Notes: generated by a model not told the origin, from the letters alone. Counted from the stretch's first letter, positions 1-10,924 are shown. The stretch is 64,000 nt of DNA from Gemmatimonas sp. (GCA_011390885.1 JAABRO010000002.1:62001-126000), one strand, 5' to 3'. Made by a program: numbers and translations.

Positions 1-939
1 CTCGGGGTCGGGCACGATCAGTGACTCGTCGTAGCCGAGCACGGCCCCGAAGCCGTTGCAGACGGCACAGGCCCCACGCGGATTGTTGAAGGAGAAGAGC
101 TGCGGCGTGGGGTGCGGCGCGCGCGTGCCGTCATCGGGGCACTCGAAGCGCTCGGTGAATCGCAGTCGCGAGACGGGCGTCGTGCCGTCCTGGCCATGCG
201 TGCCCCGCGGCGGCCGCACGGGCGTGGGAAAGAGCAGCACGGCGTCGCCATCGCCCTCGCGGAAGGCGGTCTGCACGGCGTCCGCGCAGCGCGCACGGCG
301 CTCGAGGTCCACCTGCAGGCGGTCGATGACCACGAGCACGTCCGCGTCCGCGCCCAGATCGCGGTCGCCGAGGTCGTCGAGGTGCAGCACGTCGCCGTTC
401 ACGGCCAGGCGCACGAATCCGCGGGCGCGCAGGTTCTCGAGCAGCACGTCACGCGAGAGCTGCGCGGAGCGGATGAGCGGGGCCGCCACCACGAACCGTG
501 TGCCGGCCGGCAGCGACTCGAGCGCGTCCACCACCGACTCGACGGTGGATGGCGTGAGCTCGCGGTCACACACGCGGCAGTGCGTGCGCCCCACGCGCGC
601 CCAGAGCAGGCGCAGATAGTCGTAGATCTCGGTGCCCGTGCCTACCGTGGAGCGCGAGGACCGCGTCGGGTTCGTCTGCTCGATCGCGACCGCGGGGGAG
701 ATTCCCTCGATGTAGTCGACGTCCGGTTTCTCCATGCGTTCGAGAAACTGGCGCGCGTACGCCGAGAGCGATTCCACGTAGCGCCGCTGTCCCTCGGCGT
801 ACAGCGTGTCGAAGGCGAGCGACGACTTGCCCGATCCGGACGGACCGGTGATGACGGTCAGCGCGGCGCGCGGGATGTCGACGTCGATGCCGGCCAGGTT
901 GTGCTGGCGGGCGCCACGGATGCGGATGTAGTCCTTCAC
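1..939 (-). CDS. uvrA: Excinuclease ABC subunit A, N-terminal part (cut by window edge)
   Basis: UvrA is the damage-recognition ATPase of nucleotide excision repair, acting with UvrB and UvrC in the cytoplasm. The 313 codons seen read [20 protein letters not shown], then the Walker A motif [19 protein letters not shown] near residue 35, [20 protein letters not shown], and [17 protein letters not shown] (Q-loop region). The first zinc-binding Cys pair (CRVC) and the CAVCNGFG part of a later zinc module are also visible. The start is a GTG at 939, because the nearby ATG at 944 runs into a stop after two codons. The gene is divergent from the ABC exporter, with 53 bases between the starts. The C-terminal two thirds lie outside the window. 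Confidence 0.96.
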   Translation of the reverse strand, partial: MKDYIRIRGARQHNLAGIDVDIPRAALTVITGPSGSGKSSLAFDTLYAEGQRRYVESLSAYARQFLERMEKPDVDYIEGISPAVAIEQTNPTRSSRSTVGTGTEIYDYLRLLWARVGRTHCRVCDRELTPSTVESVVDALESLPAGTRFVVAAPLIRSAQLSRDVLLENLRARGFVRLAVNGDVLHLDDLGDRDLGADADVLVVIDRLQVDLERRARCADAVQTAFREGDGDAVLLFPTPVRPPRGTHGQDGTTPVSRLRFTERFECPDDGTRAPHPTPQLFSFNNPRGACAVCNGFGAVLGYDESLIVPDPE

Positions 940-992
940 GGCATGGTCCTCACCGGAACAAAACTATCGGAGTGCCGCGCTAGATTCCGGCC

Positions 993-2900
993 ATGACGCC
1001 GCCCGCTCCGCCCGCCGATGACGCCCGCCCCCGTGGCAACGACGCCCGGCTCGCCGCGCGGCTGGTGGGTTATGTACGGCCGTGGGCCGGCCTCGTGCTG
1101 GCGGCCGTCGCCCTGATCCTGCTGCAGTCGCTGCTGCAGCTCGTGGGGCCCCTGCTCACACGCTGGGTGATCGACGACGCGCTGCCGGCCGGCAACGGGG
1201 AGGCTGTGCTGCTCGCGGCCGTCGCATTCGCCGGCGTGCTGCTCGTGCAGTTCGGCGCCACCTACCTGCAGACGCTCAGCACCGCGCTGCTCGGCCAGCG
1301 CGTCATGCGCGACCTGCGGCAGGAGCTGTTCACGCATCTGCAGCGGCTGCCGGTCTCCTTCTTCGATCGCACGCCCGTGGGCCGGCTCGTGACACGCACC
1401 ACGAGCGATGTGGAGGCGCTCAACGAGCTGTTTACCTCGGGGGTGGTGGCCGGACTGGGTGACCTGTTCACGCTCGCGGCCATCGGTGTCGTGATGCTGT
1501 GGATCGACTGGCAGCTCGCACTGGCGGCGTTCGTCGTGATTCCACTGGTGGTGATCGCCTCGCGGCTGTTCCAGTCGCACGTGCGCGCGGCCTACCGCGA
1601 CATTCGCGCCGCGCTCGCTCGGCTGAACACCTTCGTGCAGGAGCGCCTGGCGGGGATTCGCGTCGTGCAGCTCTTCGGCCGCGAGGCCGCGGAGCGTCGC
1701 CGCTTCGAAGCACTCAACGACGATCATCTCGATGCGCACCTGCGGTCGATCCGCGTGTATGCGCTGTATTTCCCGGTGATCGAGTTCCTCACCACGCTCG
1801 CGCTCGCGAGTCTGCTGGTCACCAGCGGGTTTCGCGTGAGCGACGGCGCGATCACCGTGGGCACGGTGGCGGCCTTCCTCCAGCTGGTGCGGCGCTTCTT
1901 CCAACCGCTGCAGGATCTGTCGGAGAAGTACAACATCCTGCAGGCGGCGATGGCGGCGGCGGAGCGCATGTTCGACCTGCTCGACACGCCGGCGGCCGGC
2001 GGGGTCGGGGCGACGCCGGACCGGCAGGCGCGTGTGGCGCGGCTGCGCGCCGAGGGGGTCACCGTGACGTTCGAGGACGTCTGGTTCCGCTACGACGCAG
2101 CCCCCGTGGCAACGGAGTCCGGGGGGCACTCGAAGGCGGAGCCGGCGGCCTCCGAGCCGCGGTGGGTGCTGCGCAACATTTCGTTCACGGTCCGCCCGGG
2201 ATCGACGGTGGCGCTCGTGGGCCACACGGGTGCCGGCAAGTCCACCATCGTGAATCTCCTGCTGCGCTTCTACGAGCCGCAGCGCGGACGGATCCTCCTC
2301 AACGGCACGGACCTGCGCGACCTGCCGCTGGACGTGCTGCGCGCGGTCATGGGGTACGTGCAGCAGGACATCTTCCTCTTCGCCGGGGACGTGGCGGGCA
2401 ACATCCGGCTCTCCACCGGGTTGGATGACGCGGCGCTGGCCGCGGCGGCGGCCCGGGTCGGCGCCGACCGGGTCATCGACCGGCTCCCCGGGGGCTGGCG
2501 TCACGAACTCGCGGAGCGCGGGGCCGGCATCAGCGTGGGAGAGCGGCAGTTGCTGGCCTTCGCGCGGGCGGTCGCCGCCGATCCGGCGCTGCTCATCCTC
2601 GACGAGGCCACGAGCGCCGTGGACTCCGAGGTGGAGGCGACGATTCAGCGCGCGGTGGACACGCTCATGCAGGGGCGGACCACCATCGCGATCGCGCACC
2701 GTCTCAGCACGATCCAGCGGGCCACCGAGATCCTCGTGCTGCACCACGGCGAGGTGGTGGAGCGCGGGGACCATCGCGCGCTCATCGCGGCGGGGGGGCT
2801 CTACGAGCGCCTCTCGCGGCTGGAGCGCGGGGTGGGCGCGCGCGCCTCGGCGCCGCCGGAACGGCCCGTGCGCTTGCCAAGCCCCGCAACGACCACGTAG
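993..2900 (+). CDS. ABC exporter, fused permease and ATPase (MsbA/multidrug type)
   Basis: Half-transporter of 635 aa predicted to export lipids or drugs across the inner membrane as a dimer. Residues ~20-320 form the six-helix type I exporter domain, with the coupling-helix region around LPVSFFDRTPVGRLVTRTT. The ATPase domain follows: Walker A GHTGAGKST, Q-loop YVQQDIFLF, signature SVGERQ, Walker B LLILDEATSAVD and H-loop IAIAHRLSTIQ. The signature departs from the standard LSGGQ but keeps the ERQ seen in many exporters. About 20 extra Ala/Glu/Ser-rich residues sit between the A-loop Tyr (WFRYD) and the next strand. The substrate cannot be told. It is a lone half-transporter, so a homodimer is the simplest reading. 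Confidence 0.93.
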   Translation: MTPPAPPADDARPRGNDARLAARLVGYVRPWAGLVLAAVALILLQSLLQLVGPLLTRWVIDDALPAGNGEAVLLAAVAFAGVLLVQFGATYLQTLSTALLGQRVMRDLRQELFTHLQRLPVSFFDRTPVGRLVTRTTSDVEALNELFTSGVVAGLGDLFTLAAIGVVMLWIDWQLALAAFVVIPLVVIASRLFQSHVRAAYRDIRAALARLNTFVQERLAGIRVVQLFGREAAERRRFEALNDDHLDAHLRSIRVYALYFPVIEFLTTLALASLLVTSGFRVSDGAITVGTVAAFLQLVRRFFQPLQDLSEKYNILQAAMAAAERMFDLLDTPAAGGVGATPDRQARVARLRAEGVTVTFEDVWFRYDAAPVATESGGHSKAEPAASEPRWVLRNISFTVRPGSTVALVGHTGAGKSTIVNLLLRFYEPQRGRILLNGTDLRDLPLDVLRAVMGYVQQDIFLFAGDVAGNIRLSTGLDDAALAAAAARVGADRVIDRLPGGWRHELAERGAGISVGERQLLAFARAVAADPALLILDEATSAVDSEVEATIQRAVDTLMQGRTTIAIAHRLSTIQRATEILVLHHGEVVERGDHRALIAAGGLYERLSRLERGVGARASAPPERPVRLPSPATTT

Positions 2901-2957
2901 CTTCGGCGTAGTCGACGCGTGCCGGGCTCTTCCATTTCGATCGGGAGGCTGTCCGAC

Positions 2958-3791
2958 ATGTCGTCTCCCTCCGTGTCCGGGACCCGATCGACCAACCTCG
3001 TGCAGCTATCCGTCGCCGCCGGCACTGATGTCGGGCGAATCCGCGCAGGCAACGAAGACAGCCTCTATGCCGACGCCGATCAGGAGCGTGGGCTCTTCAT
3101 CGTGGCCGATGGCATGGGTGGCCACGCCGCCGGCGAAGTGGCGAGCGAGATGGTCGTGCAGATCGTCGCCAGAGAACTCGCCGACCTGCGCGACGTCGCC
3201 AGCCAGCAGGCCCTGCAGGTCATGGCCGATGCCCTCCGCCTGGCGAATCGCGCGATCTTCGAGCGCACGATCGTGGAGGCCGACAAGCAGGGCATGGGCA
3301 CCACGGCCTCGTGTCTGCTGCTCGGCCAGGCGCACTGGGTGATCGGTCACATCGGCGACTCGCGCATCTACCTGCTGCGCAACGGCGTGTTCCGTCAGAT
3401 CACCAAGGACCACTCCTACGTGCAGGAGCAGGTCGACGCAGGCTTCCTCACCCCCGAGCAGGCGCGCTACCACCCCTACAGCAACGTGATCACACGATGC
3501 GTGGGGGCGAATGCCGCTGTCGAGCCGGACATCCTGCATGGCGAACTCATGGCCGGCGATGTATTCCTGCTGGCCTCCGACGGCCTCACCGGCATGGTGG
3601 ACGACGCGCACCTCCAGAAGCTGATGGAGACGCGCGGCACGCCCGGTCGGCAGGTGGATTCCATGATCACCGATGCGAACCGCCGCGGTGGCCTCGACAA
3701 CATCACGGCGATCGTGGTGCAGGTGCAGACGGTCTCGGTGACCACGAGTCCGCGCACCACCGGGGAACACCCCGTACCGAGCCATGGCTGA
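2958..3791 (+). CDS. PP2C-family Ser/Thr protein phosphatase (PrpC/Stp type)
   Basis: Metal-dependent phosphatase that would reverse Hanks-type Ser/Thr kinase phosphorylation in the cytoplasm. At 277 aa it is close to the bacterial PrpC/Stp size and carries the whole motif set: RAGNEDSLY, VADGMGGHAAGE, GHIGDSRIYLLR, LLASDGLTGMVDD and RGGLDNITAIVV, which supply the two-metal aspartates. The ATG at 2958 was chosen because GGGAGG at 2943-2948 lies nine bases upstream; an upstream in-frame GTG at 2919 has no such site. It overlaps the following small gene by eight bases. No cognate kinase is present in the window. Confidence 0.94.
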   Translation: MSSPSVSGTRSTNLVQLSVAAGTDVGRIRAGNEDSLYADADQERGLFIVADGMGGHAAGEVASEMVVQIVARELADLRDVASQQALQVMADALRLANRAIFERTIVEADKQGMGTTASCLLLGQAHWVIGHIGDSRIYLLRNGVFRQITKDHSYVQEQVDAGFLTPEQARYHPYSNVITRCVGANAAVEPDILHGELMAGDVFLLASDGLTGMVDDAHLQKLMETRGTPGRQVDSMITDANRRGGLDNITAIVVQVQTVSVTTSPRTTGEHPVPSHG

Positions 3792-3975
3792 CACACCGGC
3801 GCCCGCTCAGGTGGGCGCGGTGGCCGATCTCTACCTCGGCAACATCCTCTTCGCCATCGAGCGCTGCGCCCTGGCCCTCGAGGAGGAGCGGCGGGTCGAA
3901 GAGGCCGCGTTCTACCGCGGCATCGCGCGCAAGTTGGCGGAAGCGCGCGCCGCGGACCGCGCCGACGACGCCTAG
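3784..3975 (+). CDS. Small hypothetical protein, 63 aa
   Basis: Short, mostly helical protein starting MADTPAPAQVGAVADLYLGN, rich in Ala, Glu and Arg, with no membrane segment or known motif. It overlaps the PP2C phosphatase stop by eight bases, which suggests translational coupling and a shared transcript. The helical pattern (ALALEEERRVEEAAFYRGIA) could be a small protein-interaction helix pair. I do not recognise a family. It ends just before the oppositely oriented HD-domain gene. Confidence 0.65.
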   Translation: MADTPAPAQVGAVADLYLGNILFAIERCALALEEERRVEEAAFYRGIARKLAEARAADRADDA

Positions 3976-3999
3976 TGGGTCCCGCGGCACCGCTGCCGG

Positions 4000-5286
4000 T
4001 CAGTCCAGCAGTGCGCGACCGCGATCGAGACGATCGCGCACCTCGCCAGCCGGTCGCGTGACCAGCCGCAGCAGGGCACCTTCCGGTACGGGCGCCCGGT
4101 CCTCGGTGAACACCCGAAGCCGCCGCGCCGAGCGATAGAGCTCGTCGCTCAGGCGGGGCAGGTTGATGGCCCCCTGCCAGCCGTGCTCGGTGAGTTGCAC
4201 GATCGAACCATCGCGTCGCACCATCGGCAGGTCGAGACCGAGCATCTGCGTCTTGACCGGAAAGTCGAGCAGCAGCGCGCCAGGTGCGAGGCCAAGTTCG
4301 AGTGCGAGGGCGTCCTCGACGCGCCGCGTGAGCGGGTAGTCGGTGGCGAGCCACTCCCCCGCTTCGTCTCCCGCGAGCACCGCCGCCGGCTGCTCCAGCG
4401 CGCGCTTGTGCAGCCGGCGCCGTCGCAGGGCCGTGAGCAGCGTGCGCGCCACCGGCGGGAGCGGCAGGCCATCGAGGTGATGCAGCAGCCCCTCGTCGGT
4501 GTGCCGCGCCACGACCGACGGGTCGATCAGGCCCCCCGAGAGCGCTTCGGCCACCAGGCGCTTGTACATCGCCGTCGCGCTGCGCACGGCATGGTGCCAG
4601 TACACGTTGCGGAACATCTGGTACTTCGCGAACAGCAGCGACTCGAGCGCCGAGAGTCCCTTCTCCCGCACGCCGACATGCAGCGCGCGCTCATCCGTCG
4701 TGCCCACGACCACGAGCGAGTTGAGCAGCCGATCCACGTCGATCTCGCCGTAGGGCACGCCGCACATGTGCGCGTCGCGCTTGAGGTATTCGATCTTGTC
4801 GAGGTCGAGCGAGCCGGAGATGAGGCCCTGCAGCGGACTGCTGCTGGTGCCGGTGATCAGCGCGAAGACGCGCTCCGGCGCGTCGGCGCCGAGGTGTGTG
4901 CGCAGCACGTCGGCCACGGGCCCGCCGAGCAGCAGCGGCCGCGCAACTTCCTCGTGGTGCAGCGCGCCGATCTCCTCGAGCGCGTGCGAGAAGGGATAGT
5001 GCCCGATGTCGTGCAACAGCGCCGCGGCGCGCACGATGGCCGGCTCATCGGTGGGGACGTGGTCGAGCTGCCCCTGTTCGTGCATGAGGCGGAGCGCCTC
5101 GCCCGCAAGGTGATGCGCGCCGAGGGCATGCTCGAAGCGCGAGTGCGAAGCGCCGGGATACACGAGGAACGCCAGTCCGAGCTGCCGCACATAGCGCAAG
5201 CGCTGCACGACAGTGGTGTCGAGCAGCGCGAGCGCCAATGGGTCGAGCCGGATGTTGTTCCAGAGCGGGTCGCGCAGAATGTCCAC
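4000..5286 (-). CDS. HD-domain phosphohydrolase (dGTPase/YwfO-like)
   Basis: Predicted metal-dependent nucleotide phosphohydrolase of 428 aa, resembling the YwfO group of HD proteins that hydrolyse (d)NTPs. The HD ligands are visible in order: SRFEHALGAHHLA (His) near residue 50, LLHDIGHYPFSHALE (His-Asp) near residue 92, and SLDLDKIEYLKRDAHMCG (Asp) near residue 160. The opening PLWNNIRLDPLALALLDTTVVQRLRYVRQ is the conserved N-terminal block of these enzymes. It starts 15 bases after the pckA stop, so the two are probably cotranscribed. The substrate is inferred only from the family. Confidence 0.88.
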   Translation of the reverse strand: MDILRDPLWNNIRLDPLALALLDTTVVQRLRYVRQLGLAFLVYPGASHSRFEHALGAHHLAGEALRLMHEQGQLDHVPTDEPAIVRAAALLHDIGHYPFSHALEEIGALHHEEVARPLLLGGPVADVLRTHLGADAPERVFALITGTSSSPLQGLISGSLDLDKIEYLKRDAHMCGVPYGEIDVDRLLNSLVVVGTTDERALHVGVREKGLSALESLLFAKYQMFRNVYWHHAVRSATAMYKRLVAEALSGGLIDPSVVARHTDEGLLHHLDGLPLPPVARTLLTALRRRRLHKRALEQPAAVLAGDEAGEWLATDYPLTRRVEDALALELGLAPGALLLDFPVKTQMLGLDLPMVRRDGSIVQLTEHGWQGAINLPRLSDELYRSARRLRVFTEDRAPVPEGALLRLVTRPAGEVRDRLDRGRALLD

Positions 5287-5301
5287 GGGCGACCCGGTCG
5301 A

Positions 5302-6921
<1,620 letters not shown>

Positions 6922-7122
6922 CGTGGTGCGACCCTCGACGAGAAGGCACCGCGCGAGCCACGTAGTCGCGCGACGCAAAGGAAAACGAAACGAAGGCGCG
7001 CGCTCGGCGGCGCCTGACGGAGTTTGTTCGGGGTGCTGCGACTGCAGTGATGCTACGGAACAAGATGGGTGGGTGACGACACCGCCTCAAGAGCGGTCAC
7101 GGCCGTGGGGCCGGACTGGCCG

Positions 7123-8121
7123 TCACCCGCCGGCGGCGAAGGAGCGCAACAGCGAGAGCATGCGCGCGTCCGTGGCCGCCGGGGCGTCGCCCTTGGGCGT
7201 CTCGATGATGCGCGGCACCCGCTGCAGGCGCGGGTCGGTCATGATGCGGCGAAACGGGTCGGCACCAATCGTGCCCTCGCCGATGAGTTCGTGGCGGTCG
7301 AGGTGCGAGCCGAGCGCGGCTTTCGAGTCGTTCAGGTGCAGGCACCCGAGCCGTTCGAAACCGATCGTGTCGCCGAACCGGGCCCAGACGCCGTCGAAAT
7401 CCTCACGCAGGTCGTAGCCGGCCGCCCAGACGTGCGCCGTGTCGAGGCACACGCCCACGCGCGACTGGAGCGCGGCCGGAATCCGGTCGAGCAGGTCGGC
7501 CATCTCCTCGAAGGTGCCTCCGAGCACCGTGCCCTGGCCGGCCGTCAGCTCCATGAGCAGACGCGTTGGGCCGACCTCCGCCTCGAGCGCCTCGATGATC
7601 CCGTCCACGTTGCGCTGCAGGCCGCTGGCGCGCTCGTCCATGTAGTTGCCAGGGTGCGACACGAGCGCATCGAGGCCGAGCGCGTGGCAGCGCCTGAGCT
7701 CCGCGCGAAAGCTCTCGATGGAGCGCGCGCGAAGTTCCGGATCGGGCGACGCGAGGTTGATCAGGTAGCTGTCGTGCGCACACTGCCAGCGCACGGCGGT
7801 GTCGGCGAACGCCGCGCGATATGCCTCGGCCTCGGCCGGTTCGATGTCGCGCTCGGCCCACCGGTTGGCTTGCTTCGTGAAGATCTGGGCCGCGCTCGCG
7901 CCGATTTCGCGGGAGCGAAGCGCGGCCTCGGCCGTGCCACCGGCAATGGACACGTGGGCACCGAGCGGTGCCGAGTCGCTTGCCGGATCGGTGGCGGCCG
8001 GGTGCGGTTGCCCCACCTCGTGGTCGGTCCACTTGGCGGGGGTCTGCTTGCGCGCGGCCGGCGCCTTCGTTGGTGCGGCGGCCGTCGCCGTCGCGGTGGC
8101 GCGCTTCTTCGCTGGGGTCAT
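7123..8121 (-). CDS. nfo: Endonuclease IV (AP endonuclease) with basic N-terminal tail
   Basis: Cleaves DNA 5' to abasic sites in base excision repair. After residue ~50 the sequence is classical: PLGAHVSIAGG, AAQIFTKQANRW, HDSYLINLASPD, VSHPGNYMDERASG, LLMELTAGQG (Glu ligand), VCLDTAHVWAAGYD (Asp and His ligands) and HLNDSKAALGSHLDRHE. These supply the trinuclear zinc ligands of the TIM barrel. The first ~50 residues are a Lys/Ala/Thr/Pro-rich extension absent from typical ~280-aa enzymes. The ATG at 8121 overlaps the stop of the upstream envC-like gene (ATGA), arguing for translational coupling and for this start over one seven codons upstream. Confidence 0.94.
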   Translation of the reverse strand: MTPAKKRATATATAAAPTKAPAARKQTPAKWTDHEVGQPHPAATDPASDSAPLGAHVSIAGGTAEAALRSREIGASAAQIFTKQANRWAERDIEPAEAEAYRAAFADTAVRWQCAHDSYLINLASPDPELRARSIESFRAELRRCHALGLDALVSHPGNYMDERASGLQRNVDGIIEALEAEVGPTRLLMELTAGQGTVLGGTFEEMADLLDRIPAALQSRVGVCLDTAHVWAAGYDLREDFDGVWARFGDTIGFERLGCLHLNDSKAALGSHLDRHELIGEGTIGADPFRRIMTDPRLQRVPRIIETPKGDAPAATDARMLSLLRSFAAGG

Positions 8122-9368
8122 CGACGTTGGGCTCGCAGCCATTCGAGCGGGTCGACAGCGCGACCGCGCGGACGGATTTCGAAGTGAAGGTGCGGAGGCA
8201 GGTCGGGATCGGCCGCGCCGACCGTGCCGATGACCTGGCCCTTGGTCACGGTCGCGCCCTTGCGGACGTTGGCGCGCGCGAGCGACCCGTACACGGAGTA
8301 GTCACCCGCGCCATGCTGCACGATGATGGTGAGCCCATAGGTACCGATCGTCTCGGCCACCACGACTTCCCCGGCGGACACCGCGCGCACCGCCGCGCCG
8401 GTCGCCGCGGCGATGCCGAGTCCGTTCCAGCGGGTGGTGGTGTTGTTGGGGTTCACCACACGCCCGAAGCGATAGAGGATCTCGCCGTCCACCGGCCAAT
8501 CGAGCTTGCCGAGGTCGGTGGTGCGCAGCGAGGAGGGCGCGGCCGGTCGCGCGTTGGGCGCGCTCTCGGCCCGGCGCCGGTTGGCTTCGAGCGAGGCGAT
8601 CAGGTTCGACAGCCGTGCCTCGTCGCGCGCGAGCTGCGTCAGGCGCTGCTGGGTGCGCGTCGCGTCGCGCTGCACCACGGTGAGGCGCTGCTGCCGCTGC
8701 TCCTCGAGCGCGCGCAGACGCACCTGCTCGCTGGCCTTCTCGCTGCGGTTGCGTTCGAGGTCGTCCTGCAGGCGCACCAGGCGCGAGCGCTGGCCGGCGA
8801 TCTCGTCGCGCAGCGATTCCACGCGCGCCACGAGTGTGCGATCATGGCGCGCCACCTCGTACAGGTACTTGTAGCGCGCCACCAGCTCACCGAAGGAGCG
8901 CGCGGAGAGCATCGCCTCGGCGGTGTAGAGCGGACCGCGCTTGTAGATGTCCACCACGCGCCGCTGCAGCACGGCGCGCTTGCCGAGCAGTTCGTCTTCC
9001 GCGCGCACCAACCGGCCGGTGGCGGAATCGACCTCGATCGTGATGGCGGCGAGCTGATCCTCGAGCGCACGCACGAGTCGCGACGTGGCATCGGCCTGCC
9101 GGTCGAGGTTGGCGACCTCTTCGGCCAGCGACCGGGCGCTGCGCTGCAGGGTGCCCATGCGCTGCTCGAGCTCGCGGCGCTCCTCGCGCAGGCGCTGCAG
9201 CTCCTGCTGCTGCTGCCGGAGCCGCGCGTCGGCGGACTGGGCTGGCAGCTGAGGCGCGTGCAGGGCGACACACGCCGCCACGCACAGGCCGAGCAGCGTG
9301 ACCCGACCGGACGCCGACCGGAGAGCCGCGACCCGCCGGGCCACGCGGCGCACCGCGCGCGCGATCAT
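8118..9368 (-). CDS. EnvC-like LytM factor (coiled coil plus M23 domain), FtsEX partner
   Basis: Periplasmic murein-hydrolase activator of 416 aa. A signal sequence (residues ~1-42) is followed by a long heptad-rich coiled coil from ~45 to ~260 (REERRELEQRMGTLQRSARS and similar), then a C-terminal M23 domain (GEILYRFGRVVNPNN onward). In active M23 enzymes a His and an Asp sit in HxGxDI. Here the equivalent stretch reads RWNGLGIAAATG, and the YaH motif is YSVYGSL; only PHLHFEIR is kept. Loss of zinc ligands matches EnvC, which activates amidases rather than cutting peptidoglycan itself. Its start overlaps the ftsX stop by four bases (ATGA), as expected for an FtsEX-EnvC unit. Confidence 0.88.
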   Translation of the reverse strand: MIARAVRRVARRVAALRSASGRVTLLGLCVAACVALHAPQLPAQSADARLRQQQQELQRLREERRELEQRMGTLQRSARSLAEEVANLDRQADATSRLVRALEDQLAAITIEVDSATGRLVRAEDELLGKRAVLQRRVVDIYKRGPLYTAEAMLSARSFGELVARYKYLYEVARHDRTLVARVESLRDEIAGQRSRLVRLQDDLERNRSEKASEQVRLRALEEQRQQRLTVVQRDATRTQQRLTQLARDEARLSNLIASLEANRRRAESAPNARPAAPSSLRTTDLGKLDWPVDGEILYRFGRVVNPNNTTTRWNGLGIAAATGAAVRAVSAGEVVVAETIGTYGLTIIVQHGAGDYSVYGSLARANVRKGATVTKGQVIGTVGAADPDLPPHLHFEIRPRGRAVDPLEWLRAQRR

Positions 9369-10225
9369 GCGTCGCGCCAGACGGCCCGCAGGTGACGCCC
9401 GACGGACATGAGGCTGCCCACGAAGCCGAGCGCGGCGCCGGCGGCGACGCCGGCGGCGACCTGCATCGGCGAGAAGAACACCGACTCGAAGAGCGTGCGC
9501 GTGATCAGGCCGTGCGCGAGCCACGTCATGGCCACGGCGAGCAGGCCGCCAAGGGTGCCCTTGATGGTGCCTTCGATCAGGAAGGGCAGGCGCACGAAGC
9601 CGTCCGTGGCGCCCACGAGGCGCATGATCTCGATCTCGCGCGCCCGGGCGAGGATGGCCATGCGGATCGTGCTGCCGATGATGATCACCGCCACGAGCGC
9701 GAACACGATGCCGAGCCCGATGCCGGCGTACACCGCCACGGTGCGAATGCGATAGAGCTTTTCCACCCACTCGCGTCCGAAGCGCACGTCGTCCACGGCG
9801 GGGTAGGTGGCGATGCGATCGGAGACCGCCTGCACGGTGACCGGGTCGCGCGAGCCCTCGCGCAGCCGGATCTCGATCGAGCCGGGTAGCACGGAGGCGT
9901 CGAAGACGTCGCTGAACTCGGCAAGCTCCTCGCGCGAGCGCGCGAGCGCCGAGTCGGGGCTCACGTAGCCGACCTCGCGCACCTCGGGAAACGCACCGAT
10001 GTCTCCGAGCAGCGCCGCGATGGCGTCCTCCGAGGTGCCATCGGCGAGGAAGGCGCGCACTTCCACGCGGTCCTCCACCTCGAGCAGCGCGGCGCGGATG
10101 TTGAGCGCCACGAGGCCGAACAGCCCGAACGCGAAGAGCGAGAAGGCGATGGTCGTGATGCCAAGCGCGCTCATGAGCGGCGCGCGGCGGAACGCGAGGA
10201 GCGCCTCGCGCAGGGCCAGGCTCAT
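9365..10225 (-). CDS. ftsX: Cell division ABC-like protein FtsX
   Basis: Inner-membrane half of the FtsEX complex, which transmits ATP hydrolysis in FtsE to periplasmic hydrolase regulators at the septum. At 286 aa it shows the standard layout: TM1 near residues 20-42 (GITTIAFSLFAFGLFGLVAL), a periplasmic domain of ~120 residues, and three C-terminal TM segments around 165-190, 215-240 and 255-275. The RAREIEIMRLVGATDGFVRLP coupling motif between TM2 and TM3 is diagnostic for FtsX. It overlaps ftsE by four bases upstream and the envC-like gene by four bases downstream. Confidence 0.95.
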   Translation of the reverse strand: MSLALREALLAFRRAPLMSALGITTIAFSLFAFGLFGLVALNIRAALLEVEDRVEVRAFLADGTSEDAIAALLGDIGAFPEVREVGYVSPDSALARSREELAEFSDVFDASVLPGSIEIRLREGSRDPVTVQAVSDRIATYPAVDDVRFGREWVEKLYRIRTVAVYAGIGLGIVFALVAVIIIGSTIRMAILARAREIEIMRLVGATDGFVRLPFLIEGTIKGTLGGLLAVAMTWLAHGLITRTLFESVFFSPMQVAAGVAAGAALGFVGSLMSVGRHLRAVWRDA

Positions 10226-10920
10226 TGGTGCCTCGCGAGACGGCTGGCATCGGTGCCGTCGTACAGCAGCACGCCGCGCTCGAGTTCGAGGTAGCGGTAG
10301 CCGCTGCGCATGATCAGCGAGAGGTCGTGTGTGGCCATCAGCACCGCGGTGCCGAGCGCATTGATCTCGCGCAGCAGCTGCACGATGCCGCGCGTGGCGC
10401 GCTCGTCGAGGTTGCCGGTGGGCTCGTCGGCGAGCAGCAGGAACGGGTCGTTGGCCAGTGCGCGCGCGATCGCGACGCGCTGCTGTTCGCCGCCCGACAG
10501 CTCGTGCGGCATGGCCGTGGCCTTCGACGCGAGCCCGACCTGCGTGAGGAGGCGTCCGACCTTCGGCCCGATCGCGTTCGCCGGCGTGCCGGTGACCTCG
10601 AGCGCGAACGCCACGTTCGCCTCGACCGTGCGATCGGTGAGCAGGCGGAAGTCCTGGAAGACGATGCCGAGCCGCCGCCGAAGCTGCGGGATGTCGGCGC
10701 TGCGCAGCGACGTCGAGGAGAAGCCGCTCACCTTGACCTCACCGCTCGTGGGGCGCTCCGCGAAGGAGAGCAGCTTGAGCAGCGTGCTCTTCCCCGAGCC
10801 GCTCGGGCCCGTGAGGAAGACGAACTCGCCCTTCTCGATCGCGAAGGTCACGTCGCGCACGGCGACGCCGGTGCGCGGGTACTCCTTGGTGACGGCGTCG
10901 AGCCGCAGGACTCCGGACAC
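10222..10920 (-). CDS. ftsE: Cell division ATP-binding protein FtsE
   Basis: Cytoplasmic ATPase of FtsEX, 232 aa. Visible motifs are Walker [17 protein letters not shown] near residue 37, Q-loop GIVFQDFRLLTD, signature LSGGEQQRVAIARA, Walker B FLLLADEPTGNLD and the H-loop ATHD. The opening MSGVLRLDAVTKEYPRTGVA and the VFQDFRLL block are typical of FtsE rather than of lipoprotein-release ATPases. It starts four bases after the stop of the upstream PLP-enzyme gene, so it probably lacks its own promoter and is read as part of the long minus-strand run. Confidence 0.95.
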   Translation of the reverse strand: MSGVLRLDAVTKEYPRTGVAVRDVTFAIEKGEFVFLTGPSGSGKSTLLKLLSFAERPTSGEVKVSGFSSTSLRSADIPQLRRRLGIVFQDFRLLTDRTVEANVAFALEVTGTPANAIGPKVGRLLTQVGLASKATAMPHELSGGEQQRVAIARALANDPFLLLADEPTGNLDERATRGIVQLLREINALGTAVLMATHDLSLIMRSGYRYLELERGVLLYDGTDASRLARHQ

Positions 10921-10924
10921 TCCG

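Noticed and set aside
936..2774. A 612-codon minus-strand frame under the ABC exporter
   Set aside because: It is antisense to a gene with every ABC motif; its translation is His/Arg/Gln-rich without a recognisable domain.
9369..10250. Extension of the EnvC-like frame upstream to 10250
   Set aside because: The extra part lies inside ftsX in another frame; the ATG at 9368 overlaps the ftsX stop and begins a proper signal sequence.
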